Source of the DNA: JANWHQ01 sp963775275
Lineage (GTDB): Bacteria; Pseudomonadota; Alphaproteobacteria; Caulobacterales; Caulobacteraceae
Direction of reading: 5' to 3'
Assembly (NCBI GenBank): GCA_963775275.1
Contig: CAVZII010000005.1
Coordinates: 868,001-932,000 of the forward strand
Length of the DNA: 64,000 nt
In this document: piece after piece, positions 15,266 to 24,449 of the stretch
Numbering within the stretch: position 1 is the stretch's first letter
Layout: every line of letters begins with the position of its first letter
Notes under the pieces: generated by a model
What the model was told of the DNA's origin: nothing
The model's input: only the letters and a program-made list of their open reading frames with translations
Databases searched by the model: none
Position numbers and translations under genes: made by a program

Positions 15266-16549
15266 ATGGACTTCGGCGGCGACGTCCCGGCAAGGCGCGA
15301 TCAGGAGGGACGCGCCTATGGCCGGCCCGGGCAGCATCCGGACGATGACCTGGTCCGCTGCGGACCCGGCACGCTGGGCGGGGAGCTCCTGAGGCGCTAC
15401 TGGCAGCCGCTCGCCCGCTCGGACGAGGCCGGCCGGTATCCCAGGCTGGTCAAGATGCTGGGCGAGGAGCTGATCCTGTTCCGCGACGGGCGCGGGCGGC
15501 CGGGCCTGCTCTATCCGCGCTGCATGCACCGCGGGACCTCGCTCCTCTACGGCCGGGTCGAGCAGGACGGCATCCGCTGCTGCTACCACGGCTGGCTGTT
15601 CGACCCGGAAGGCAAGGTGCTGGAGATGGCCTGCGAGCCGGGCGCCCAGGCGCCGGCCGGCGCGCGCCAGCCCTGGTATCCCCTGGTGGAGAAGCACGGG
15701 CTGATCTTCGTCTACATGGGACCGCCGCAGAAGGAGCCGGCGTTCCCGCGCCTGTCCGTGACCGAGGACCTGGAGGACGACGAGCTGCTGATCTCGAGCG
15801 GGGGGCTGGAGCGGAGACAGCCGCTGGACGGAACGATCGCCGAGGCCCTGATCGGGGGCCAGGACTACAACTGGTTCCAGTTCCACGACAATGTGCTGGA
15901 CCCCTTCCACCTCTACTGGCTGCACGGCCGGCTGAACGGCATCCAGTTCATGCCGACCTACGCCATCCTGCCCAAGGTGACCTTCGAGCGCACCAAGGAC
16001 GGCGTGCGCTCGATCCAGCACCGGGACCTCGGCGACGGGCGCATCCACCAGCGCATGGGACAGGCGATCCTGCCCAACATGAACACGATCACGCCGCTGA
16101 ACGACGACCTCGGATTCGGCGGGATCGGCTGGACCGTCCCGATCGACGACACGCACTTCCGCACCTTCACCATCGGGCGGACCAGGAAGGACGCGGACCC
16201 TTCGCGGATGTTCGCCGAGCTCGGCATCTTCAACGGCTGGGGCCCCAAGAAGCAGCCCGGCGAGGGCTGGACGCTGAAGGACCACCAGGACTGGCAGAGC
16301 GACTACGTCTGCCAGAAGGGCCAGGGCGACGTCAGCCTGCATTCGGAGGAGCACCTGTCGGCGACGGACGCCGGGATCGCCATGTTCCGGCGCCTGTTCC
16401 GCCAGCAGGCCGAGATCGCGGCCAATGGCGGCGACCCGATCGGCGTGACCTTCGACGAGCCCTATCTGGTCAGGCCGAGCGCCTGCAACGCCCTGCTGGA
16501 CGCCGGGACGCTGGAGTGCATCGACGGGCCGGACGGAAGGGCGCTGTAG
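15266..16549 (+). CDS. Rieske-type aromatic ring-hydroxylating oxygenase, large subunit
   Basis: 427 aa with a strong Shine-Dalgarno (GGGAGGAAGG). The N-terminal Rieske [2Fe-2S] site is complete: CMH at 86-88 and CCYHGW with C105 and H108. The catalytic domain carries the mononuclear-iron motif FHDNVLDPFHLYWLHG, with Asp and two His. Architecture resembles phthalate-4,5-dioxygenase-like and related Rieske monooxygenases (hydroxylation or O-demethylation of aromatics), which need a separate reductase not seen here. It converges with the quorum-sensing operon, ending 6 bases from the acyl-CoA ligase stop. Confidence 0.9.
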   Translation: MDFGGDVPARRDQEGRAYGRPGQHPDDDLVRCGPGTLGGELLRRYWQPLARSDEAGRYPRLVKMLGEELILFRDGRGRPGLLYPRCMHRGTSLLYGRVEQDGIRCCYHGWLFDPEGKVLEMACEPGAQAPAGARQPWYPLVEKHGLIFVYMGPPQKEPAFPRLSVTEDLEDDELLISSGGLERRQPLDGTIAEALIGGQDYNWFQFHDNVLDPFHLYWLHGRLNGIQFMPTYAILPKVTFERTKDGVRSIQHRDLGDGRIHQRMGQAILPNMNTITPLNDDLGFGGIGWTVPIDDTHFRTFTIGRTRKDADPSRMFAELGIFNGWGPKKQPGEGWTLKDHQDWQSDYVCQKGQGDVSLHSEEHLSATDAGIAMFRRLFRQQAEIAANGGDPIGVTFDEPYLVRPSACNALLDAGTLECIDGPDGRAL

Positions 16550-16555
16550 TCCGGG

Positions 16556-18097
16556 TCAGGCCGCCGCGGCCAGCGCCCGCAGCTCGCGCTTGAGCACCTT
16601 GCCGATGGGGCTGCGCGGCAGCTCGGCGAGGAGGCGCACCGCGGCCAGGCGCTGGACGCGGCCCAGACGCGCGTTGGTCCAGGTCAGGAGCGCCTTCTCG
16701 TCGAGCGCGCCGCCGGGGCGGGCCACCACGAAGGCCACCGGCGTCTCGCCCCAAATCACAGAGGGCGCGGCCACCACCGCGGCCTCCTCGACGAAGGGAT
16801 TGCCCGCCATCACCGCCTCGATGTCGCAAGGGAAGACCTTGTGGCCGCCGCGGTTGATCACGTCCTTCTTGCGGTCCACCAGGATCAGGAAGCCGTCCTC
16901 GTCGAAGTAGCCGATGTCGCCGGAGCGGATGAACCGGCGGCCGGCGCCATCGCGCCAGATCGACTCCTCGGTCTTTTCGGGCTGGTTGTGGTAGCCGCTC
17001 ATCAGGGTCGCGGACGCGCCGACCACTTCGCCGGTCTCGCCCTGAGGCAGCTCGCGCCCGTCCGCGTCGATGATCCGCACGTCGAAGCCCGGGGCGGGCC
17101 GTCCGACCGTGTGCAGCTTGTCTGGCCAGGCGCCGGCGTCCAGCACGCAGGTCAGCCCGCCTTCGCTCAGGCCATAGACCTCGTGGAAGGCGCCCGGCCA
17201 GCGCTCGACCATCTGGCGCTTCAGATCCTCGGCGAGGGGCGCGGAGGTGGACATCTTGTGGCGGAAGCTGGAGAGGTCGTAGCGGTCGAAGTCCGGCGAG
17301 CACAGGATCCGGCGGATCTGGACGGGCACGACTGCGGCGTGGGTGGCGCGCTTGGCCTGGGCCGCCTCGAGGAACCGCGAGGCGCTGAACGGGCCGACCA
17401 GGACGACCGACGCCCCGCGGCTCAGCGCCGGCACGAGCGCGCACGAGAGGGTGGTGTTGGAATAGAGCGGCGTCGACAGCAGCATCACGTCGCCCGGGGC
17501 GCAGTCGCGCATGATGCGCATCATGTTCCAGCGCATGGCGTAGGACTGGACCACGCCCTTGGGCTCTCCGGTGGTGCCGGAGGAGTAGATGATGTTGAAG
17601 ACGTCACCGGGCGCGGCCTCGACCGGAAGGGGCTTGGCGCCGGCGGGCGCCAGCCAGTCCTCGAAGGCGCGGCCCGCGCCGCCGTCGTCGAGCGCCACGC
17701 GCGGACCATCGAATCCCGAGCCGGCCTCGGCCCCGGCCTTGGCGCCGGAACCGGTCAGCAGAACCGCCGCCGCGCAGTCGCCGAGCATCCGCCCGAGCGC
17801 ATCGGCCGTCACCTGGGTTGGCAGGGGGCAGAGCGCCAGCCCGGCGCGCAGGGCGCCCAGGAGCGCGATCACATAGGCGGGCGAATTGCCGGCGCAGAAC
17901 GCAGCCCCGTCGCGCGGCTTCAGGCCATCGCGCTGGAAGGCGGACGCCGCGCGGTCGATCTGCGCGTCGAGCTCGGACCAGGAGAGCGCCCCGTCGGTCC
18001 AGGACAGGGCCTCCACGTCAGGCCGCTCGGCGGCGTGGGCCGTGATAAGCTCGCTCAGGGTCCCGAACGGCTTGTCCAGCAACGCGACGGCGGTCAC
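16556..18097 (-). CDS. AMP-dependent acyl/aryl-CoA ligase in the lux operon
   Basis: 513-aa ANL-superfamily ligase. P-loop YSSGTTGEPKG, A5-like YGLSEGG, hinge RSGDIGYFDEDGFLILVDRKKDVI, C-terminal catalytic Lys in SPIGKVLKREL. It would convert a carboxylic acid to its CoA thioester via an acyl-adenylate. Length and motifs place it among medium-chain/cyclohexanecarboxylate or aryl-CoA ligases, but the acid cannot be read off. Its GTG/ATG overlaps the upstream 74-aa ORF by 4 bases, making it the fourth gene of luxR-luxI-orf-ligase. An obvious idea is that it makes the acyl donor for the LuxI homologue. Confidence 0.9.
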   Translation of the reverse strand: MTAVALLDKPFGTLSELITAHAAERPDVEALSWTDGALSWSELDAQIDRAASAFQRDGLKPRDGAAFCAGNSPAYVIALLGALRAGLALCPLPTQVTADALGRMLGDCAAAVLLTGSGAKAGAEAGSGFDGPRVALDDGGAGRAFEDWLAPAGAKPLPVEAAPGDVFNIIYSSGTTGEPKGVVQSYAMRWNMMRIMRDCAPGDVMLLSTPLYSNTTLSCALVPALSRGASVVLVGPFSASRFLEAAQAKRATHAAVVPVQIRRILCSPDFDRYDLSSFRHKMSTSAPLAEDLKRQMVERWPGAFHEVYGLSEGGLTCVLDAGAWPDKLHTVGRPAPGFDVRIIDADGRELPQGETGEVVGASATLMSGYHNQPEKTEESIWRDGAGRRFIRSGDIGYFDEDGFLILVDRKKDVINRGGHKVFPCDIEAVMAGNPFVEEAAVVAAPSVIWGETPVAFVVARPGGALDEKALLTWTNARLGRVQRLAAVRLLAELPRSPIGKVLKRELRALAAAA

Positions 18098-18318
18098 GAG
18101 AGCTCCCTTTCCGGCCCGAAGGCCTGGACGGCGAGGGCGAGCTCATCGCCCCCGTGGCGGCCCAGCACCTGGCTCAGGTCGTCGGCCAGCTCGCCGTCCC
18201 CGATGGTGAGGGCCATGCCGGCGAGCTCGAGCATCATCTCCAGGACATAGACGCGGATCTCGTCCTTGCCCGGCCCGCTCTGGACGCCGACGAGGTCGGT
18301 GAAGCGGCGCCTGATCAT
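18094..18318 (-). CDS. Conserved-looking 74-aa protein between luxI and CoA ligase
   Basis: Starts at MIRRRFTDLVGVQSG, overlapping luxI by ATGA, and ends overlapping the ligase by ATGA, so it is tightly coupled on both sides and almost certainly translated. The sequence is acidic and amphipathic helical (YVLEMMLELAGMALTIGDGELADDLSQVLGRHG), with no signal peptide, Cys or membrane segment. I recognise no family. Not an acyl carrier protein: the DSL phosphopantetheine motif is absent. Role unknown; perhaps a partner of LuxI or the ligase. Confidence 0.75.
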   Translation of the reverse strand: MIRRRFTDLVGVQSGPGKDEIRVYVLEMMLELAGMALTIGDGELADDLSQVLGRHGGDELALAVQAFGPERELS

Positions 18319-18971
18319 GCCCGGCGCCTTTCCGCGAAGAGGGTCAGGAGCGAGGCGTCCTCGTCCGGGTCCTGAAGCCGAAGCATGCCTTCGCCGAGAT
18401 GGCTCGCCATGGCCCCCGGCCGCGCCCGGTCCTGGCTCCAGCGGATGGCGAAGGAGGCCTCGCGATCGCCGGCGAACATGTAGGGCCCGCCCAGGATCTC
18501 GATCTGCGCGCCGGAACGCACCCACAGAAGGACGCGGCGCTCGTAGGCCACGCCGATGGCGCGGGTCCAGCCTTCGCGCCGGTAGAGCTCGGCGAGAGAG
18601 GCATAGAGATCCGCCAGCGCCGCGCGCTGGGCCGCGGGCTCGAGGTCCGGATCGTAGCACTCGCGCGAGCACTCCACCGTGTCGCGCTCGCGGGGGAAGA
18701 CGCAGCCGAGCTGGGGACCCAGCACTTCGCAGGTGACGTTGGGCGCCTCGGAGGGGGTCAGGCGCAGGCTGGCGACCAGGTGGCCGCCCTCGTCGAGCCC
18801 CAGCAGGTACTGGCAGGGCCCCGAATCGAACTCGTCGACCTCGCGGACCCCGTCCCCGGCGGGCAGGGTCCAGCCGAGCTGCTCGACGAAGACCCGGCGT
18901 CGCAGACGGTGCATCTGGTCGAGCGCGGATGTGAAATAGCCGCGATGGCGCGGCCTGACGATGATGGCCAT
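18315..18971 (-). CDS. luxI: LuxI-family acyl-homoserine-lactone synthase
   Basis: 218 aa. The invariant residues of LuxI enzymes are in register: R26, F28, W34 (RRRVFVEQLGW), D46 and D49 (EVDEFD), R70 (VASLRLTP), E100 and R103 (VECSRE). It makes an N-acyl-L-homoserine lactone from S-adenosylmethionine and an acyl donor. LuxI proteins use acyl-ACP, but the RpaI/BjaI/BraI group uses aryl- or branched acyl-CoA. Operonic linkage to a CoA ligase makes the CoA-type donor attractive here. Lies 74 bases downstream of luxR on the same strand. Confidence 0.92.
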   Translation of the reverse strand: MAIIVRPRHRGYFTSALDQMHRLRRRVFVEQLGWTLPAGDGVREVDEFDSGPCQYLLGLDEGGHLVASLRLTPSEAPNVTCEVLGPQLGCVFPRERDTVECSRECYDPDLEPAAQRAALADLYASLAELYRREGWTRAIGVAYERRVLLWVRSGAQIEILGGPYMFAGDREASFAIRWSQDRARPGAMASHLGEGMLRLQDPDEDASLLTLFAERRRA

Positions 18972-19023
18972 GGCAATTCTCCCCGCATGCCGCAGAGAGC
19001 TTCCTGCCGGGCCGTTAGCTATA

Positions 19024-19040
19024 CAATCCTAGCAAGATTG
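19024..19040 (-). promoter_or_regulatory. Candidate lux box between luxR and luxI
   Basis: A 17-base imperfect dyad CAATC-N7-GATTG in the short luxR-luxI gap, ending about 53 bases ahead of the luxI ATG. LuxR-type regulators bind 18-20-bp dyads at such positions. The match to the classical consensus is weak, so position is the main argument. Confidence 0.35.
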
Positions 19041-19045
19041 CGGGG

Positions 19046-19762
19046 TCAGGGCGCGATCTGGCCCGTCCACAGACCCACGGCGACAGCGTGCGCGCGGTCC
19101 GTCGTGCCAAGCTTTCGGTGGATGCTGGTCCAGTGGAACCGCACCGTCGCGAACTTGATGCCGAGCGCAATGGCTATGACCTTGTCGCCCTTGCCGAGGG
19201 CGGCGTGATGCAGCACCTCGCGCTCGCGGTCGGATAGCGACTGGATCGCCGGCGTGAGGGCGACGTCCCTGAGGTAGAGCAGCCGGCACATCAGGGTGTT
19301 GGCGACGAAGCTGACCACGCCGCGCTCGGCGTCGTCCCAGTCGAGCCGCTCGCCCGACATGTAGACCGTGGTCTTCAGCTCGCCTGGCGAGGACCGCATC
19401 GCGACGAAGCCGTCCACCATCCCGGCCCCCGCGGCCGCCGACATGAGCTCGCGCGCGCTGCGGGTCTGGGGCGGCGGAAGGTCGCGCCAGAAGAACCCCT
19501 CGGTCCTGGTCAGCGCCGCGCGCACGGTCGGATCGAACTGGAACGCACGCTTGCCGAAATAGAAGTCGTTCCAGTCCTTGGTCCAGTTGTCGACCGTCGC
19601 ATCGGCCACCGGCGCGCGCTCCAGGTTGCCGAGCGCGGAGGTGCGGTAAAGCGTTACGCCAAAGGGCTCGATCGCCTCCTGGAAGGCATCGACGGCGCCG
19701 TTCACACTCTGGGCGCCCGTCACCTTACTGATCAGGGCGAGCGCCTTCACTGCCCGCGTCAT
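19046..19762 (-). CDS. luxR: LuxR-family autoinducer-responsive regulator
   Basis: About 238 aa from MTRAVKAL, preceded by AAGGA; a GTG seven codons earlier is possible. The N-terminal two thirds form an autoinducer-binding domain (DNWTKDWNDFYFGKRAFQFDPT with the conserved W/Y/D pattern; FFWRDLP). The C-terminus is a LuxR HTH (LSDREREVLHHAALGKGDKVIAIALGIKFATVRFHWTSIHRKLGTTDRAHAVAV). First gene ahead of luxI, the ORF and the ligase. Expected to activate luxI when bound to its acyl-HSL, possibly through the dyad located just after its own stop codon. Confidence 0.92.
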   Translation of the reverse strand: MTRAVKALALISKVTGAQSVNGAVDAFQEAIEPFGVTLYRTSALGNLERAPVADATVDNWTKDWNDFYFGKRAFQFDPTVRAALTRTEGFFWRDLPPPQTRSARELMSAAAGAGMVDGFVAMRSSPGELKTTVYMSGERLDWDDAERGVVSFVANTLMCRLLYLRDVALTPAIQSLSDREREVLHHAALGKGDKVIAIALGIKFATVRFHWTSIHRKLGTTDRAHAVAVGLWTGQIAP

Positions 19763-19955
19763 ATGGTCCTTGCCCCCGGACACCGCAATTTCCCCTTTAA
19801 GTCCAGGGCGTCAAGCGCCCGAGTTGACGCATTGCGCCCCGTGCGCCAGACATGATCGCGTTGTCACATGACCGTGACGCGCGAGGAATCGTGGTAAGGA
19901 GGCCTTCTATCCCGGAGAACGCCCTGGCCGCGTCCGTCCGAATCCGAGGAGCCAA

Positions 19956-20426
19956 ATGCCCCTAGACGCCACTCCCTCCCGAGCGCCCCACCCCGTCGAC
20001 CGGCACGTGGGCGCCCGCATCCGGCTTCGCCGGCGCCAGCTCGGCCTCAGCCAGGAGAGTCTGGCCCACGCCGTCGGCCTCACCTTCCAGCAGATCCAGA
20101 AGTACGAGCGCGGCGCCAACCGCGTCAGCGCCTCCAAGCTGTTCCAGATGTCCGGCGCGCTGGACGTGCCGGTGTCCTACTTCTTCGAGACGCTGACGAG
20201 CCCGTCCGGACGGCTGTCCGACGCCGAGCCGGGCCTGCCGGACGTCAAGCTGGTGCCGTTCATGGCCAGCGACCACGGCCTGACGGTCGCCGCGTCGTTC
20301 CCCCGGCTCAGCCGCCGCAACCAGGCGCTGGTGGCGGACCTGATCGACGCCCTGGCCCGGGAGGCGGACGGCGTCGAGGCAGACGGCCTCGACGCGGACG
20401 AGCCGGCCCAGGCCGCCGCCGGCTGA
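19956..20426 (+). CDS. XRE-family HTH regulator
   Basis: 156 aa. Residues ~15-70 hold a Cro/C1-type HTH: VGARIRLRRRQLGLSQESLAHAVGLTFQQIQKYERGANRVSASKLFQMSGALDVPVSYFF. This is the form found repeatedly in Caulobacter and rhizobia, where related small XRE proteins regulate stress or cell-surface functions. The C-terminal half is acidic, without a recognisable ligand domain. It is divergent from luxR, sharing a 190-base promoter region, so cross-regulation is possible but not shown. Confidence 0.88.
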   Translation: MPLDATPSRAPHPVDRHVGARIRLRRRQLGLSQESLAHAVGLTFQQIQKYERGANRVSASKLFQMSGALDVPVSYFFETLTSPSGRLSDAEPGLPDVKLVPFMASDHGLTVAASFPRLSRRNQALVADLIDALAREADGVEADGLDADEPAQAAAG

Positions 20427-20544
20427 GGCGAGGCGCCGCGAAGGATCGCGGCGCGTCCATTTGCGCGGCGCCCACGCGGCGTGATTTGTGCAATGTGGGC
20501 CTCGCCTGCCTGATTTCGTCCCATATTCCGCGTCGGGGGAGTTC

Positions 20545-20766
20545 ATGTTCAACTGGTTCCGCAACGCCGGCCCTGCCGAGTTCGGCTCGGCGCTCCTGGT
20601 CTTCATCACCGCCGCCATCGTGGGCCACGAGGCCGCCGTGGGCATGAACCAGGCGCAGTGGATCGGCGCGGTGGTGTCGGTTCTGGGCTCGATCAGCGTG
20701 GCGGTGATGGTCCACGTGTGGCCGTCCAAGACCAAGCGCCAGACGGTCCGCAAGAGCCGCGACTGA
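20545..20766 (+). CDS. Small two-helix membrane protein
   Basis: 73 aa from MFNWFRNAGPAEFG, after GGGGGAG. Two hydrophobic segments (SALLVFITAAIVGHEAAVG and WIGAVVSVLGSISVAVMVHVW) and a basic tail (KTKRQTVRKSRD) suggest a cytoplasmic C-terminus. No family recognised. It sits between the XRE regulator and another membrane protein on the same strand. Confidence 0.6.
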   Translation: MFNWFRNAGPAEFGSALLVFITAAIVGHEAAVGMNQAQWIGAVVSVLGSISVAVMVHVWPSKTKRQTVRKSRD

Positions 20767-20857
20767 GCCGACCCGCCTGCAAAACCGCCTCGACGGCCCG
20801 CTCCGGCCGGCGCATCCTCCTGACGATGCCGGCGGAGGCGGCGGGCGGGGGCCATCC

Positions 20858-21388
20858 ATGCCGAACCTGGGGCTGATCAAGACACGCCTGTCGCAGTACG
20901 GCGTCGCCTGGGTGCTGAGCTTCGTGCTCGTCCTGCTGGGCGCGGCGGTGGCGACGCTCCTGGTCAGGGCGAGGCTGGCGATCGCGGCGGACATCCTGCT
21001 GGCCACGGCCCTGGTCGCGCTGGGCGCGCTGATGGCGGCGTTCTTCGTCCTGACCGTGATCGCCAAGGAGACGCCGGTCACCAAGACCGTCCTGATCGCG
21101 CTGGGACTGATCCTGCTCCTGCCCCTGCTCTGGGCGCCGATCCTGGCCATGCTGGCCTTCGCGCGCATCCTGAACGCGCCGCTCGAGTATTCCAGCGTCT
21201 ACGCCGGATTCCGGGTCGTCGTCGGGCAGTTCCTCTACGGGGCGACGCGCCTGCTGTTCGGCAACCCCTATGTCGACGCCGCCTGGAGCTTCTTCCAGGG
21301 CGCGGCGACGGTGGTCGGGTTCCTGGCGTCCCTGGCGCAGCTGTGGAAGGCGTTCCGGCCGAGGCGGCCGGCTGCGGCGCAGGGGTGA
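20858..21388 (+). CDS. Membrane protein of unknown function
   Basis: 176 aa with about four hydrophobic helices (AWVLSFVLVLLGAAVATLLV, ILLATALVALGALMAAFFVL, TVLIALGLILLLPLLWAPIL and a C-terminal amphipathic one) and a basic tail (FRPRRPAAAQG). No motif identifies a family. Converges on thiC, separated by two strong hairpins. Confidence 0.65.
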   Translation: MPNLGLIKTRLSQYGVAWVLSFVLVLLGAAVATLLVRARLAIAADILLATALVALGALMAAFFVLTVIAKETPVTKTVLIALGLILLLPLLWAPILAMLAFARILNAPLEYSSVYAGFRVVVGQFLYGATRLLFGNPYVDAAWSFFQGAATVVGFLASLAQLWKAFRPRRPAAAQG

Positions 21389-21420
21389 GCAAGCCACACC
21401 CGCACTGAACGGCCCCCTTC

Positions 21421-21445
21421 CCGCCCCGGACGATGTCCGGGGCGG
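21421..21445. terminator. GC-rich hairpin between convergent genes
   Basis: Perfect 11-bp stem CCGCCCCGGAC/GTCCGGGGCGG with loop GAT, midway between a membrane-protein gene and thiC, which converge. Probably ends transcription in one or both directions. Confidence 0.55.
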
Positions 21446-21446
21446 A

Positions 21447-21465
21447 CTTCCCCCAGAGGGGGAAG
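21447..21465. terminator. Second hairpin downstream of thiC
   Basis: Perfect 8-bp stem CTTCCCCC/GGGGGAAG with loop AGA, 15 bases past the thiC stop. With the adjacent 11-bp hairpin it forms a double stem-loop, likely a bidirectional terminator. Confidence 0.5.
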
Positions 21466-21479
21466 ATCTCCGATGGCGA

Positions 21480-23307
<1,828 letters not shown>

Positions 23308-23378
23308 TTCTAGGCCTCCTGACCGTTGGTTCAGAAGACCCGGGCGCCAAAAGGCGGATGACGGACCCGAGATCCGCG

Positions 23379-23470
23379 TTCCCTCCCTTCGCCGGCATGA
23401 CCCGGATCAGGTTCGGCGGGTTGCGGCCTCAGCCGCGTCTCAGCCCCTCGAGCGGGACGCCCCGGAGAAC
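23379..23470 (-). ncRNA. TPP riboswitch (THI element)
   Basis: On the minus strand, ~70 bases ahead of thiC, are the conserved core pieces CTGAGA, then AACCCGCCGAACCTGATCCGG, then GTCATGCCGGCGAAGGGA, matching the THI-box order (CUGAGA ... ACCYUUGAACCUGAUCUGG-UAAUACCAGCGUAGGGA). Thiamine pyrophosphate binding should repress thiC expression, most likely at translation or by premature termination. The expression platform was not folded. Confidence 0.9.
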
Positions 23471-23522
23471 GGCGTGACCCTACGCCGCTCGCCGGATGGG
23501 TCAATGGCCTGCCGGGGCGCCT

Positions 23523-23846
23523 TCAGCCGTCGCGCTCGAAACCGTAGGCGCGCTCCACCCGGGCCACGCGGACCTGATAGGCCTCGTACCAGCGCTCGCG
23601 GCCGAGCTTCTGGGCGGCCTTGTGCCGGAGGTTCTCGCGCCAGGCGGCGATCAACTCCGGATCGGCGAAGTAGGCCACGGTGATGCCGACCTGCTCGCGG
23701 GCGGTCTCCAGGCCCAGGAACCCCGGCTGCTCGGCCGCCAGCGCTTCCATGGCCGCGGCCATGGCGGCGTAGCCGTCGTCGCCCGGCGTGCGCAGGGAGG
23801 TGAAGATCACCGCCCAGTAGGGTGGCTCGGGCGTCGCGGCGATCAT
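23523..23846 (-). CDS. Antibiotic-biosynthesis-monooxygenase-like (ABM) small protein
   Basis: 107 aa with the dimeric alpha/beta-barrel ABM pattern: YWAVIFTSLRTPGDDGYAAMAAAMEALAAEQPGFLGLETARE, then GITVAYFADPELIAAWRENLRHKAAQKLGRERWYEAYQVRVARVERAY. The PGFLG...W...H...A order is typical of YqjZ-like members, often of unknown substrate. Cytosolic. Divergent from the carboxymuconolactone-decarboxylase-like gene across only ~40 bases. Confidence 0.82.
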   Translation of the reverse strand: MIAATPEPPYWAVIFTSLRTPGDDGYAAMAAAMEALAAEQPGFLGLETAREQVGITVAYFADPELIAAWRENLRHKAAQKLGRERWYEAYQVRVARVERAYGFERDG

Positions 23847-23885
23847 GTTGCAGCTCTACGCCGATTTCCGGTCTATGGAATGGTC

Positions 23886-24440
23886 ATGAGCCCGCCCGAC
23901 CGGATGCCGCCGATCCCAGAGACGGTCCAGAGCCCCGAGCAGAAGGAGGTCTCGCGCGAGCTGGTCTCGGGCCCGCGCGGCGCCCTGGCCGGGCCCTTCG
24001 TTCCCTTGCTGCGCAGCCCCGAGCTGATGCGCCGCGTGCAGAAGGTCGGCGAGTTCCTGAGGTTCGAAAGCGCCCTGCCCGACCGGATCAAGGAGCTGGC
24101 CATACTGGTGACGGCGGCCCACTGGCGCCAGGGCTACGAATGGAGCTTCCACCTGCCGCTGGCGCTGAAGGCCGGGGTGACTCGCGCGGCGGCCGAAGCG
24201 ATCGCGCGCGGACGCGCGCCGGCGGGCCTGAGCGCGCCCGAGCAGGCCGCCTACGACTTCCTGATCGAGCTGAGCGCGCAGAAGGCGGTGGGCGACGAGG
24301 CCTATGCCCGGGCGCTTCAGGCCTTCGGCGAGGCGGGCGTGATCGAGCTGATCGGCTTCGCCGGCTACTACGCGCTTCTGGCCATGACCATGAACGTCGC
24401 CCAGACCCCGGCCGAGGCGGCCGAGATCCGTCTGGACTGA
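23886..24440 (+). CDS. Carboxymuconolactone decarboxylase (CMD) family protein without Cys pair
   Basis: 184 aa from MSPPDRMPPIPE (an ATG two codons earlier is also possible). The CMD helical core is present: LPDRIKELAILVTAAHWRQGYEWSFHLPLALKAGVTRAAAEAIARG. The redox CXXC of AhpD-type members is absent, while the E-W-x-x-H of decarboxylase-like members is kept. Reaction not assignable; related proteins act in aromatic-ring catabolism or peroxide defence. Confidence 0.85.
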   Translation: MSPPDRMPPIPETVQSPEQKEVSRELVSGPRGALAGPFVPLLRSPELMRRVQKVGEFLRFESALPDRIKELAILVTAAHWRQGYEWSFHLPLALKAGVTRAAAEAIARGRAPAGLSAPEQAAYDFLIELSAQKAVGDEAYARALQAFGEAGVIELIGFAGYYALLAMTMNVAQTPAEAAEIRLD

Positions 24441-24449
24441 GCGCCGGCC

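Noticed and set aside
23850..24440. AhpD-type alkylhydroperoxidase
   Set aside because: The CXXC active-site pair of AhpD is absent, so only the general CMD family is assigned.
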